A stretch of DNA of 64,000 nucleotides, taken from NCBI GenBank assembly GCA_965221035.1, contig OZ244860.1:2356001-2420000 (forward strand). Reading direction: 5' to 3'. The notes under the pieces were generated by a model. It searched no databases. It worked only from the letters and a program-made list of their open reading frames with translations, and was not told the origin of the DNA. A program made the translations under genes and the position numbers. The DNA is from UBA6522 sp965221035 (lineage in GTDB: Bacteria; Pseudomonadota; Gammaproteobacteria; Steroidobacterales; Rariloculaceae). This document shows positions 1 through 7,750 of this stretch, piece by piece; within the stretch, counting starts at the first letter, position 1, and the number at the start of each line of letters is the position of its first letter.

Positions 1-825
1 ACTCAAATAAATAATGGTCAACATCATGAAAATGAAAGCCTGCAGCGTGATGATCACAATATGGAACAGCGACCATATCAGACCCAGGATCAACTGAATC
101 AGCAGGTACACAATGGTGTCCGGCGAAGCCAGATTCAACAGCGTTTCGGTCAACGTGTGCCCGCCCGCGGATAACGTGAACAGCGCGATCAGGATAAAAA
201 TCAGCTCGCCGGCGTAGAGGTTCCCGAACAGCCGCAGCGCCAATGATACCGGCTTGGCGATCTCCTCCACCAGCTTCAGCAGGAGGTTGAAAGGCATCAT
301 CCGCTTGCCGAACGGGTGGAACAACAGCTCCCTGGCGAACCCTCCGGCACCCTTGATCTTGATGCTGTAGAAGATCATCAGCAGGAAGACGGAGATCGAC
401 ATTCCCAAGGTGATGTTGAGATCGGTGGTGGGCACGACCTTCATGTACTCGATGCCCATGGCCACCCCGATCTCGGGCAGCAGGTCCACCGGAACCAGGT
501 CCATGAAATTCATCAGGAAAATCCAGCAGAAGATCGTCAGCGCCAGCGGCGCGATCAGCTTGCTGGTGCCATGGAAGCTGTCCTTCACCTGCGTGTCGAC
601 GAATTCAACCATGATCTCGACGAAGTTCTGCCAGCGTCCCGGCACGCCGGCGGTTGCGCTCCGCGCGGCGAACCAGAAACTCCCGGTGAAGAGGATTCCC
701 AACACCACGGCATAGAAGATGCTGTCCAGGTGCAGGTTCCAGAACCCTTCGCCCACATGCAGGTTGGTGAGGTGGTGGACAATGTACTCGGTGGCGTTGG
801 CCGGACCCTGGTGTGCGTCTTCCAT
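1..825 (-). CDS. atpB: ATP synthase F0 subunit a (partial, 3' end off window)
   Basis: This is the proton-channel subunit a of F1F0 ATP synthase, an inner-membrane protein working against the c-ring. The reading frame opens with MEDAHQGPANATEY at 825 and stays open to base 1, so about 275 codons are present and only the last few residues and the stop are missing. Several hydrophobic helices are visible, and the segment LALRLFGNLYAGE carries the invariant arginine needed for proton translocation. It starts two bases after the stop of atpI. The rest of the atp operon should lie to the left of the window. Confidence 0.95.
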   Translation of the reverse strand, partial: MEDAHQGPANATEYIVHHLTNLHVGEGFWNLHLDSIFYAVVLGILFTGSFWFAARSATAGVPGRWQNFVEIMVEFVDTQVKDSFHGTSKLIAPLALTIFCWIFLMNFMDLVPVDLLPEIGVAMGIEYMKVVPTTDLNITLGMSISVFLLMIFYSIKIKGAGGFARELLFHPFGKRMMPFNLLLKLVEEIAKPVSLALRLFGNLYAGELIFILIALFTLSAGGHTLTETLLNLASPDTIVYLLIQLILGLIWSLFHIVIITLQAFIFMMLTIIYLS

Positions 826-827
826 GC

Positions 828-1253
828 CTAATTCCTGCCCGACCGCTCCAGTCCGCCGGCCAGCGCGCCACCCGGGCCGACAATCAATGCCGCCCAGAAC
901 ACCAGCAGGGTCGCTGCGAAACCTCCGATCATCGCTCCGAAAACCACTTCCGTGCTCGTCAACACCAACGCGAACAGCCCCGCCGTCAGCAGCAGCTTGA
1001 ACGCCTGTCCCCGATACAGCCGGCCGAGAATCTTCGACGGCTCACGGCTCGCCCCCGGCCTGAACATTCCCGCCACCTGAACGAGGCTGGCCAACGTGCC
1101 GACCCCGCCGCCCAGCAATGCGGAGATGGCCCCCGCCGCGCCCGCCATCAAAAACCCTGCTCCGGCAGCCAGCAGAGTGACGCCGGACTGTGCCACGACA
1201 ATGCTGAATGCGGCCCTGCGCGCCTGGCGGAACCGCTCATCCAAATCGCTCAC
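828..1253 (-). CDS. atpI: ATP synthase subunit I
   Basis: A 141-residue membrane protein of the AtpI family, which assists assembly of the F0 c-ring and possibly Mg2+ supply. Four hydrophobic stretches can be seen (about residues 15-35, 38-60, 82-104 and 106-130), the usual AtpI topology. Sequence conservation in this family is weak, so the call rests mainly on length, topology and position directly before atpB and after parB, the common proteobacterial order. It is the first gene of the atp operon. Confidence 0.85.
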   Translation of the reverse strand: MSDLDERFRQARRAAFSIVVAQSGVTLLAAGAGFLMAGAAGAISALLGGGVGTLASLVQVAGMFRPGASREPSKILGRLYRGQAFKLLLTAGLFALVLTSTEVVFGAMIGGFAATLLVFWAALIVGPGGALAGGLERSGRN

Positions 1254-1356
1254 AAGCAGACCGTGTGCCCGTTATGTCCTGCCGCATCGGATAATGAAAA
1301 AGCCACGCCCGGAGGGTCGCTTCTGGGAGGAACTTCCACCGCTCGAACGCGGCGGT

Positions 1357-1385
1357 ATCCTATAGACTTGCAGGCCCGCGATCAA
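1357..1385 (-). promoter_or_regulatory. Candidate sigma-70 promoter of the atp operon
   Basis: On the minus strand TTGATC (1385-1380) and TAGGAT (1362-1357) are separated by 17 bases, about 100 bases upstream of atpI. Both hexamers are near consensus. This is inferred from sequence only. Confidence 0.4.
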
Positions 1386-1389
1386 GATG

Positions 1390-1413
1390 AAAAAAGGCCC
1401 GGAGCTCACGGCC
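1390..1413 (-). terminator. Candidate rho-independent terminator of parB
   Basis: Read on the minus strand, an imperfect GGCC...GGCC stem with a GAGCTC centre (1413-1396) is followed directly by six thymines (1395-1390). It overlaps the stop codon of parB and would separate parAB transcription from the atp operon promoter just downstream. Confidence 0.45.
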
Positions 1414-2317
1414 CTGGCCGATGCCCCAGCTGATCGAGTATTCCCTCCAATTCGTCCATGCCATGGTATTGGATGATGACCCGTCCTCCCCTGGAGCGAT
1501 GGTCGATCCGGACCGTGGCGCCCAACCGGTCGCTCAATTCGGTTTCCAGACGCTCTACATCGGCGTCCTTGGCCGGAGCGGGCGGCTTCTCAACCTCACG
1601 CTGTGCCAGCCGGCTGACGGCGCGCTCGGTCTCCCTCACGCTCCAGCCATTCTTGACCGCCCGATGGGCCAGAGCCACCAGGTCCATGGAATACTCAACC
1701 GCCAGAAGGGCTCGCGCGTGTCCCATGTTCAGGGACCCCGCCTCGACCAATCGCTTGACTTCCTCGGGCAGCTCCAGCAACCGCATCAGGTTGGTCACAG
1801 AGGCTCTTGACCGTCCCACCGCGTCGGCCGCCTCCGCGTGGGTCATGCGGAATTCGTCCACCAGCCGCCGCAGCGCCCCGGCTTCCTCCAGCGGATTCAG
1901 GTCTTCGCGCTGGATGTTCTCGATCAGCGCGACCACCAATGCATCCTGCGGGGACATTTCCCTCACTATGGCGGGAATTGCCTCCAGACCCGCTTCCTGG
2001 GCCGCCCTCCAGCGCCGTTCCCCGGCGACGATCTCATAGCGAGTCTCCCCGAGGCCGTCTGGCGAACCGTTCAAGGGGCGTACCACAATCGGCTGAACCA
2101 CTCCCTGGGCGCGGATGGAATCGGCCAGCTCCCGCAGCGATTCTTCGCCCATGACCTCCCGCGGCTGGTACTGGCCGCTCTGAAGGAGATCCACGGGCAA
2201 TTCCCTGAGTCCCTCGCCTGACTCCGGGAGCGCGACCGAATCTGGGTCCGCGGGCACCGGATGCGTGCCCAGAAGCGCGTCGAGACCCCGCCCGAGGCTT
2301 CTGCGCCTAGCCGGCAT
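1406..2317 (-). CDS. parB: Chromosome partitioning protein ParB
   Basis: A 303-residue ParB/Spo0J-family CTP-binding DNA clamp that loads at parS and spreads to form the partition complex. The N-terminal basic segment RRRSLGRGLDALLG is the usual ParA-interaction tail. GERRWRAAQEAGL is the family's arginine-rich CTP/phosphate box, followed by ENIQREDLNPLEEA. A helix-turn-helix lies around residues 155-180 (THAEAADAVGRSRASVTNLMRLL), and the C-terminal 60 residues match the dimerisation domain. It lies downstream of parA. Its binding sites are probably the two parS sequences inside recF at 18996 and 19599. Confidence 0.97.
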   Translation of the reverse strand: MPARRRSLGRGLDALLGTHPVPADPDSVALPESGEGLRELPVDLLQSGQYQPREVMGEESLRELADSIRAQGVVQPIVVRPLNGSPDGLGETRYEIVAGERRWRAAQEAGLEAIPAIVREMSPQDALVVALIENIQREDLNPLEEAGALRRLVDEFRMTHAEAADAVGRSRASVTNLMRLLELPEEVKRLVEAGSLNMGHARALLAVEYSMDLVALAHRAVKNGWSVRETERAVSRLAQREVEKPPAPAKDADVERLETELSDRLGATVRIDHRSRGGRVIIQYHGMDELEGILDQLGHRPGP

Positions 2318-2467
2318 GGGTCAATGTCAATTGAGTTGGAAAAGCCGGCGAACGACGGCCACCGGCAAGGCGCATGACAGGTGGAGCGAGCCTGTTGAGC
2401 ATATGGTCCTGTTGTCGGCGGGTGAGGGCGCGGCTCATTGTATCGCAAGCCTTCCCGCAAACCATGC

Positions 2468-3247
2468 TCAAAGCGTCGCCGGAACCGCCTCGCGACGGTT
2501 GATCTCACCGGCCAGGGCCAGGTACGCCAACGCCCCCGCGGAAGACCTGTCATGGTGGAGAGCCGGCTTGCCGAAACTGGGCGCTTCGGCGAGGCGTACA
2601 TTGCGCGGAATGACCGTACGGAACACGCCGTCGCCGAAGTGTTCCAGAAGCTGGCCGGACACTTCCCTCGTCAGGTTTGCCCTGCCGTCGTACATGGTGC
2701 GCAGGATGCCGTAAATCCGCAGTCCGGGATTCACGTCGCGACGGATTTCCTCGACGGTTTCCAGCAGCGCGCTGAGGCCCTCCAGCGCCAGGTATTCGCA
2801 CTGCATGGGGATGAGCACGCCGGTGGCCGCGGCCAGGGCATTGAGGGTGAGCATGTTGATCGCCGGCGGACAATCCACCAGTACATAGTCATAGTCCCCT
2901 TGTAGCGGTGCGAGAACCTTGCGAAGTTGGCTTTCGCGACCAGGATGGCTCAGCAACCGGACTTCCGCCAGGGTGAGATCATGATTCGCCGGCAGCACGC
3001 CGAATCCACCCTCGCCGGCGGCGCGAACCGCCGCGACCGCGTCGCCCCCCTCCAGCAGCAGATCGCAAACGGTGACTTCCAGGTCGGCCGCGTCCACGCC
3101 GCAGCCCACCGTCGCGTTGCCCTGGGGGTCCATGTCCACCACCAGCACACGCCGGCGCGTGGCCGCCAGGGATGCGGCGAGGTTGATGCAGGTGGTGGTC
3201 TTGCCCACCCCGCCCTTGCGGTTGGCTATGGCGATGATCTGTGTCAA
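2468..3247 (-). CDS. parA: Chromosome partitioning ATPase ParA
   Basis: A 259-residue deviant-Walker ParA/Soj ATPase that drives origin segregation with ParB. The P-loop KGGVGKTTT, with its signature lysine, sits at residues 11-19. VDMDPQGNAT and VLVDCPPAINMLTLNAL are the other nucleotide motifs. I chose the TTG at 3247 because the protein then begins LTQIIAIANRKGG, as in the family, and the TTG overlaps the rsmG stop as TTGA. A longer in-frame extension upstream is out-of-frame rsmG sequence. About 150 bases with no gene separate it from parB. Confidence 0.95.
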   Translation of the reverse strand: MTQIIAIANRKGGVGKTTTCINLAASLAATRRRVLVVDMDPQGNATVGCGVDAADLEVTVCDLLLEGGDAVAAVRAAGEGGFGVLPANHDLTLAEVRLLSHPGRESQLRKVLAPLQGDYDYVLVDCPPAINMLTLNALAAATGVLIPMQCEYLALEGLSALLETVEEIRRDVNPGLRIYGILRTMYDGRANLTREVSGQLLEHFGDGVFRTVIPRNVRLAEAPSFGKPALHHDRSSAGALAYLALAGEINRREAVPATL

Positions 3248-3873
3248 GGACCTGTTACCCCCGGTTTCCGTGAAATCCGCAGCAGCGAGCCGCCGAACTG
3301 GTCCAATATCGCCTCGTCCACCGGGCGAATGTCGAATCGCTTGTCCACATCCAACGACTCTCCGGCGAGCCGCCCGCTTGTCGGCACCAGCATGACCGTA
3401 TCCGGCTTGAACAGATGCACGGTGAGCCGCAGCAACTCCCACGGCGGCGCCACTGCCTTGGCGAGCAGCGTATCGAAGGTTCCAACGTTGTTCATCGCCT
3501 CCACCCGACCGTGTTCGACGTGAACGTTAACCAATCCCAGCACGCCTTGCACATGCCGCAGGAACGCCACCCGCTTGCGACGGCTTTCGATGAGCGTGAA
3601 ATGCCGGTCCGGCTCGATGATCGCAAGTGGTACACCCGGCACACCGGCGCCGCTGCCTACATCGGCGATGCGGCGACCCTCAAGCAGCGGGCGCAGCGCC
3701 AGACTCTCCATCACGTGGCGGTCGATCATCGCTTCCGGGCGGGTGATCGCCGTGAGGTTGTGGGTGCGATTCCAGCGACCAATCTCCGCCAGATATTTCC
3801 CCAACGCCAAGGCAATTGCGGGATCCACTGTCAGTCCGGCACCGGCCAGCCGCTGAATCAGCTGCTCATGCAT
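3244..3873 (-). CDS. rsmG: 16S rRNA (guanine527-N7)-methyltransferase
   Basis: RsmG (GidB) uses S-adenosylmethionine to methylate N7 of G527 in 16S rRNA. The 209-residue product has the family's length. The SAM-binding motif is VGSGAGVPGVPLAI, preceded by the typical NRTHNLTAI segment. The start at 3873 (MHEQLIQRL) was chosen because the longer open frame upstream is a shadow of the ABC-transporter gene. In most relatives rsmG directly follows mnmG; here four opp genes separate them. The stop overlaps the parA start. Confidence 0.96.
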   Translation of the reverse strand: MHEQLIQRLAGAGLTVDPAIALALGKYLAEIGRWNRTHNLTAITRPEAMIDRHVMESLALRPLLEGRRIADVGSGAGVPGVPLAIIEPDRHFTLIESRRKRVAFLRHVQGVLGLVNVHVEHGRVEAMNNVGTFDTLLAKAVAPPWELLRLTVHLFKPDTVMLVPTSGRLAGESLDVDKRFDIRPVDEAILDQFGGSLLRISRKPGVTGP

Positions 3874-3980
3874 GGCGGCCTGTTTGGTGCCCGTCAAAAC
3901 AGACCGGCAAGGCTCAGCCGGGTGTCCTCGGTACATGCCGCGTGTCCCGCCGCTACAGACCGACCCAATCGGCTGCCCAC

Positions 3981-5882
3981 TCAGCCCAACTCCGCCTCGC
4001 CCGCCCGATGGCAGGCCACCAGACTGTCCGCCAGCGGCCGGAGAAGCGGAACTTCGACGCGGCACCTTTCCTGGACGAACCGGCAGCGGGTCCTGAAGCG
4101 GCAGCCGGAGGGCGGGTCGACGGGCGAAGGCAGGTCTCCCGACAGCAGCTCCCGCTCGCGGCTCCGCTCCTTGTCGGGATCGGGGATCGGCACCGCGCTG
4201 ATGAGAGCCCGCGTATAGGGATGAAGCGGCGATTCGTACAGCGCCTGGCGCGACGCCACTTCCATGATCTGGCCCAGGTACATCACCATGATGCGGTGGC
4301 TGATGTGCCTGACCACCGCCAGGTCGTGGGCGATGAAGATCAGCGCCAGGCCGAATTCCTCCTGAAGGTCCATGAGCAGATTGATGATCTGGGCCTGGAT
4401 CGACACGTCCAGGGCGCTCACCGGTTCGTCGCAGATGATGACCCGCGGCTTGAGCACCAGCGCCCTGGCGATGCCGATTCGCTGGCACTGTCCGCCGGAG
4501 AACTCGTGGGGATAGCGGTTCAGTTCGCGTCCGCTGAGCCCCACGCGCCGCAGGACATCCGCAACCCGCGCCTTGACCTGCTCCGCACCGAGCTCCGGAA
4601 AGTGGGTCCACAGCGGCTCGCTGATGATGTTTCCCACCGTCATTCGGGGGTTCAACGAAGCCAGGGGGTCCTGAAATATGACCTGGGCATCCCGGCGCAT
4701 CTCCCGCAGCGACCGCTTGTCCAGATCGGCCATGCTGCGCCCCAGCAGGCACACGTTGCCGGCGGTGGCCGGCACCAGCCGAAGGATCGCCCGGGCGAGG
4801 GTCGACTTGCCGCAGCCCGATTCGCCCACGATGCCCAGGGTTTCCCCGGGGCGCAACTCCAGGTCGACCCCATCCACCGCCCTCAGTGGCCGCTTTTTTG
4901 CCAGCCAGCCGCCGGTGCGAACCGCAAAGTGGACCTTGAGTTCGTCCACGCTCAACAGCGAGTTCCCCGAACCGGACGCCGCGGGCGGGACGGTATTCGA
5001 CGGCGGCGGCGCGGCGGCGGCCGAAGACTTGCTGGAGGAGGAGGCGGCGCCGACATCCGCCGCCGGAACCAGCCGCTCGACCCTGTCCGCGTCCAACCTC
5101 GGCACGGCCCGCAGCAGCGCCCTGGTATAGGGATGGCGGGGGCGGTAGAAGACGTCCCGCACGTTGCCCTGCTCCTTCGATTCTCCGTCGTGCATCACCA
5201 GGACCCGCTCGCACAGCCCGGCGATGACGCCCAGGTCATGGGTAATTAGCACGATGGCGGTACCGAGTCGGCGGTTCAGACCGCGCATGAGATCGAGAAT
5301 CTGTGCCTGTACGGTGACATCCAGCGCCGTGGTGGGCTCATCCGCTACCAGGATTTCCGGGTCCAGCAGCAGGCTGGATGCGATCATGACACGCTGGCGC
5401 ATGCCGCCCGAGAGTTCATGGGGATAGCAGTCCAACCTTGCCGCGGCGTCGGGTATCTTGACCGCCTCCAGCATTTCGAGACAGCGTTTCCGGGCCTCCT
5501 TGCGGGACGCCTTGCCATGCTCGCGCACCACCTGGACCATCTGCCCGGCGATGGTCAGGTAGGGATTCAGCGAGGTCATGGGATCCTGGAAGATCATCGA
5601 GATCCGCCGCCCGCGGATGCTTCGCAGTGCACCCGGGGCGAGCTTGAGCAGATCCTGCCCGTCCAGCATGGCCGTTCCGGTGGCCCGACCGTTTTCCGCC
5701 AGAAGCCCCATCAGGCTCAGAACGGTCTGGCTCTTGCCGGATCCGGACTCGCCGACCACGCCCAGGGTCTCGCCCCGGTCCAGGTCGAAGCTCAGGTTCC
5801 TGACGGCGTGGACCTCCCCGTCGGGCGTGTGGAAGCGGACATCCAGGTTTCGGACTTCAAGCAGGCTCACGGCGGGCGGCAC
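3981..5882 (-). CDS. Fused double ATP-binding protein of an oligopeptide ABC transporter (OppD-OppF fusion)
   Basis: A 633-residue protein carrying two complete ABC ATPase domains, equivalent to OppD and OppF (DppD and DppF) joined end to end, as in YejF-type subunits. The first half has Walker A GESGSGKS (44-51), signature LSGGM and Walker B LVADEPTTALD. The second half has GESGCGKS (about 345), FSGGQ and IICDEPVSALD. A low-complexity linker rich in Ser, Ala and Pro (about 270-305) joins them. Each half ends in the oligopeptide-type tail, HPYTRALL and HPYTRALI; the second is followed by a Cys-containing segment (GCRFRTRCRF) known from OppF. It powers OppB/OppC and is last in the opp operon. 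Confidence 0.93.
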   Translation of the reverse strand: MPPAVSLLEVRNLDVRFHTPDGEVHAVRNLSFDLDRGETLGVVGESGSGKSQTVLSLMGLLAENGRATGTAMLDGQDLLKLAPGALRSIRGRRISMIFQDPMTSLNPYLTIAGQMVQVVREHGKASRKEARKRCLEMLEAVKIPDAAARLDCYPHELSGGMRQRVMIASSLLLDPEILVADEPTTALDVTVQAQILDLMRGLNRRLGTAIVLITHDLGVIAGLCERVLVMHDGESKEQGNVRDVFYRPRHPYTRALLRAVPRLDADRVERLVPAADVGAASSSSKSSAAAAPPPSNTVPPAASGSGNSLLSVDELKVHFAVRTGGWLAKKRPLRAVDGVDLELRPGETLGIVGESGCGKSTLARAILRLVPATAGNVCLLGRSMADLDKRSLREMRRDAQVIFQDPLASLNPRMTVGNIISEPLWTHFPELGAEQVKARVADVLRRVGLSGRELNRYPHEFSGGQCQRIGIARALVLKPRVIICDEPVSALDVSIQAQIINLLMDLQEEFGLALIFIAHDLAVVRHISHRIMVMYLGQIMEVASRQALYESPLHPYTRALISAVPIPDPDKERSRERELLSGDLPSPVDPPSGCRFRTRCRFVQERCRVEVPLLRPLADSLVACHRAGEAELG

Positions 5883-5903
5883 AATCGATCATGAAGACCG
5901 CGG

Positions 5904-6794
5904 TCAGCGGTCCTTCGGGTCCAGCGCGTCGCGCATGCCGTCGCCGAGGAAATTGAAGCAGAACAGCGTGGTGGCGAGAAAGACCGCCGGAAACAGCAGC
6001 AGCCATGGCGAACTCTGCATTTCGTCCGAGCCGTCCTTGACCAGCGCGCCCCACGACGTCATGGGCTCCTGGACCCCGAGCCCCAGGAAACTCAGAAACG
6101 ACTCCATGAGAATCACCTGCGGGATGGTGAGAGTCACGTAAACGGCCACCACGCCCAGCAGGTTGGGCACGATATGCCTACGAATCACGGCAAGGGTGCC
6201 CACGCCTTGGGCCCTGGCCGCCTCGACGAATTCGCGATGCTTGAGGCTCAGGGTCTGGCCTCGGACGATGCGGGCCATGTCCAGCCAGATGATGGCCCCC
6301 AGCGCCACGAAGATCAGGAACAGGTTCCGGCCGAAGAACACCATGAGGAGAATCACGAAGAACATGAAGGGCATGGCGTAGAGGATGTCCACGATTCGCA
6401 TCATCAGGTTGTCCAGCCGACCGCCGAAGTAGCCGGCAACGGCACCGTAGGCAATGCCGATGAGCAGGCTGACCAGGGTGGCCGACAGCCCGACCATCAG
6501 CGAGATGCGGCCGCCGTAGAGCGTGCGCACGAACAGGTCCCGCCCAAGGGTGTCGGTGCCGAACAGGTGGCCCGTCTCCAGGCTCGGGCCGATGGACAGG
6601 TTGTTCCAGTCGGTGTAGTCATAGCTGTACGGGCTGAACCAGGGGCCGACCACCACCAGTACCGCCATCGCGGCGATGATGACGCCGGAGACCATGGCGG
6701 CGCGATTCTGGCGCAGCGTCCGCCAGGCATCCACCCACAGGCTGCGCCCGGCAACCTCTTCCTGACCCTGGACGGCGTCGGCCGTGGCGCTCAC
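5904..6794 (-). CDS. oppC: Oligopeptide ABC transporter permease OppC
   Basis: A 296-residue inner-membrane permease of the OppC/DppC type. An N-terminal helix (about residues 30-52) is followed by a periplasmic segment with HLFGTDTLGRDLF, the family's typical entry motif, then five more helices. The EAA loop EAARAQGVGTLAVIRRHIVPN contacts the ATPase. The GTG start at 6794 overlaps the oppB stop as GTGA, which fixes the start; in-frame sequence further upstream is shadow of oppB. Confidence 0.93.
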   Translation of the reverse strand: MSATADAVQGQEEVAGRSLWVDAWRTLRQNRAAMVSGVIIAAMAVLVVVGPWFSPYSYDYTDWNNLSIGPSLETGHLFGTDTLGRDLFVRTLYGGRISLMVGLSATLVSLLIGIAYGAVAGYFGGRLDNLMMRIVDILYAMPFMFFVILLMVFFGRNLFLIFVALGAIIWLDMARIVRGQTLSLKHREFVEAARAQGVGTLAVIRRHIVPNLLGVVAVYVTLTIPQVILMESFLSFLGLGVQEPMTSWGALVKDGSDEMQSSPWLLLFPAVFLATTLFCFNFLGDGMRDALDPKDR

Positions 6795-7714
6795 GAGTAC
6801 TTCACCTTGGGGTCCAGCCAGGCGTAGGCCAGGTCCACCAGCAGGTTGAAGGCGATGATCAACACACCGTAGAACACCACCACGCCCATCACCAGGGTGT
6901 AGTCGCGATTCAGCGCGCCCTGAACGAAGAACCTTCCAAGCCCGGGGACACCGAAGATCTGCTCGATGACCACGGAACCGGTGATGACCGCCGCCGTGGC
7001 CGGTCCAAGATAGGACACCACCGGCAGCAGCGCCGGCTTGAGCGCGTGCCTGAGCACGATCTTGCGCATGGGCAGCCCCTGCGCCCGGGCGGTGCGTATG
7101 AAGTTGCTGCGAAGCACTTCGATCATGCTGCCGCGGGTCAGCCGGGAGATGTAGGCGATCTGCGGCAGCGCCAGCGCGACCACCGGCAGGACCATGTTGC
7201 GAAGCGAACCGTCGCCCAACCCACCGGCCGGCAGCCACCCCAGGTACACCGCGAACACCAGGATGAGCAACGGCGCCATGACGAAGTTTGGGATGGAGAT
7301 GCCGGTCATGGACGCCGACATCACTGCATAGTCGGTGCGCGTGTTCTGTCGCAGCGCGGCGAGGCTCCCGGCGGTCACCCCCACCAGCAAGGCCAGCAAT
7401 ATGGCCATCCCGCCCAGTCGCAGCGACACGGGGAACCCGGTCATGATGAGTTCCGTCACCGAGTAGTCCCGATATTGAAAAGACGGTCCGAAATCGGCCC
7501 TCGCCAGTCCCCAGACGTAGCGGGCGAATTGCTGGTACAGCGGCTCGTCCAGGTGGTAGGCGGCGCGGAGGTTGGCCTCGACTTCGGGAATCAGCGCCTT
7601 CTCGGAATCGAACGGCCCGCCCGGAGCCACGCGGATGAGAAAGAACGCCAGCGCGATCAGGATGAAGAGCGTGGGCAGCGCCCCAAGAAGGCGGCGCGTG
7701 GCGTAACGTAGCAT
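6791..7714 (-). CDS. oppB: Oligopeptide ABC transporter permease OppB
   Basis: A 307-residue permease starting MLRYATRRLLGALPTLF, typical of OppB/DppB. Six membrane segments are visible, with the EAA loop around RTARAQGLPMRKIVLRHALKPA and the C-terminal FVQGALNRDYTLVMG motif found in this family. It forms the membrane channel with OppC. It lies 36 bases downstream of oppA and is translationally coupled to oppC. Confidence 0.94.
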   Translation of the reverse strand: MLRYATRRLLGALPTLFILIALAFFLIRVAPGGPFDSEKALIPEVEANLRAAYHLDEPLYQQFARYVWGLARADFGPSFQYRDYSVTELIMTGFPVSLRLGGMAILLALLVGVTAGSLAALRQNTRTDYAVMSASMTGISIPNFVMAPLLILVFAVYLGWLPAGGLGDGSLRNMVLPVVALALPQIAYISRLTRGSMIEVLRSNFIRTARAQGLPMRKIVLRHALKPALLPVVSYLGPATAAVITGSVVIEQIFGVPGLGRFFVQGALNRDYTLVMGVVVFYGVLIIAFNLLVDLAYAWLDPKVKYS

Positions 7715-7750
7715 GCGCTTGCTCCGGTCTTCAGCAGCGGGCCCGGCTCG

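Noticed and set aside
3508..3530. Possible third parS-like sequence in rsmG (TGTTCGACGTGAACGT)
   Set aside because: The central CACGTG core is broken and the right arm does not match; too many mismatches for ParB binding.
3816..5249. 477-codon plus-strand frame opposite the fused ATPase gene
   Set aside because: Antisense shadow; the minus strand carries two complete sets of ABC ATPase motifs.
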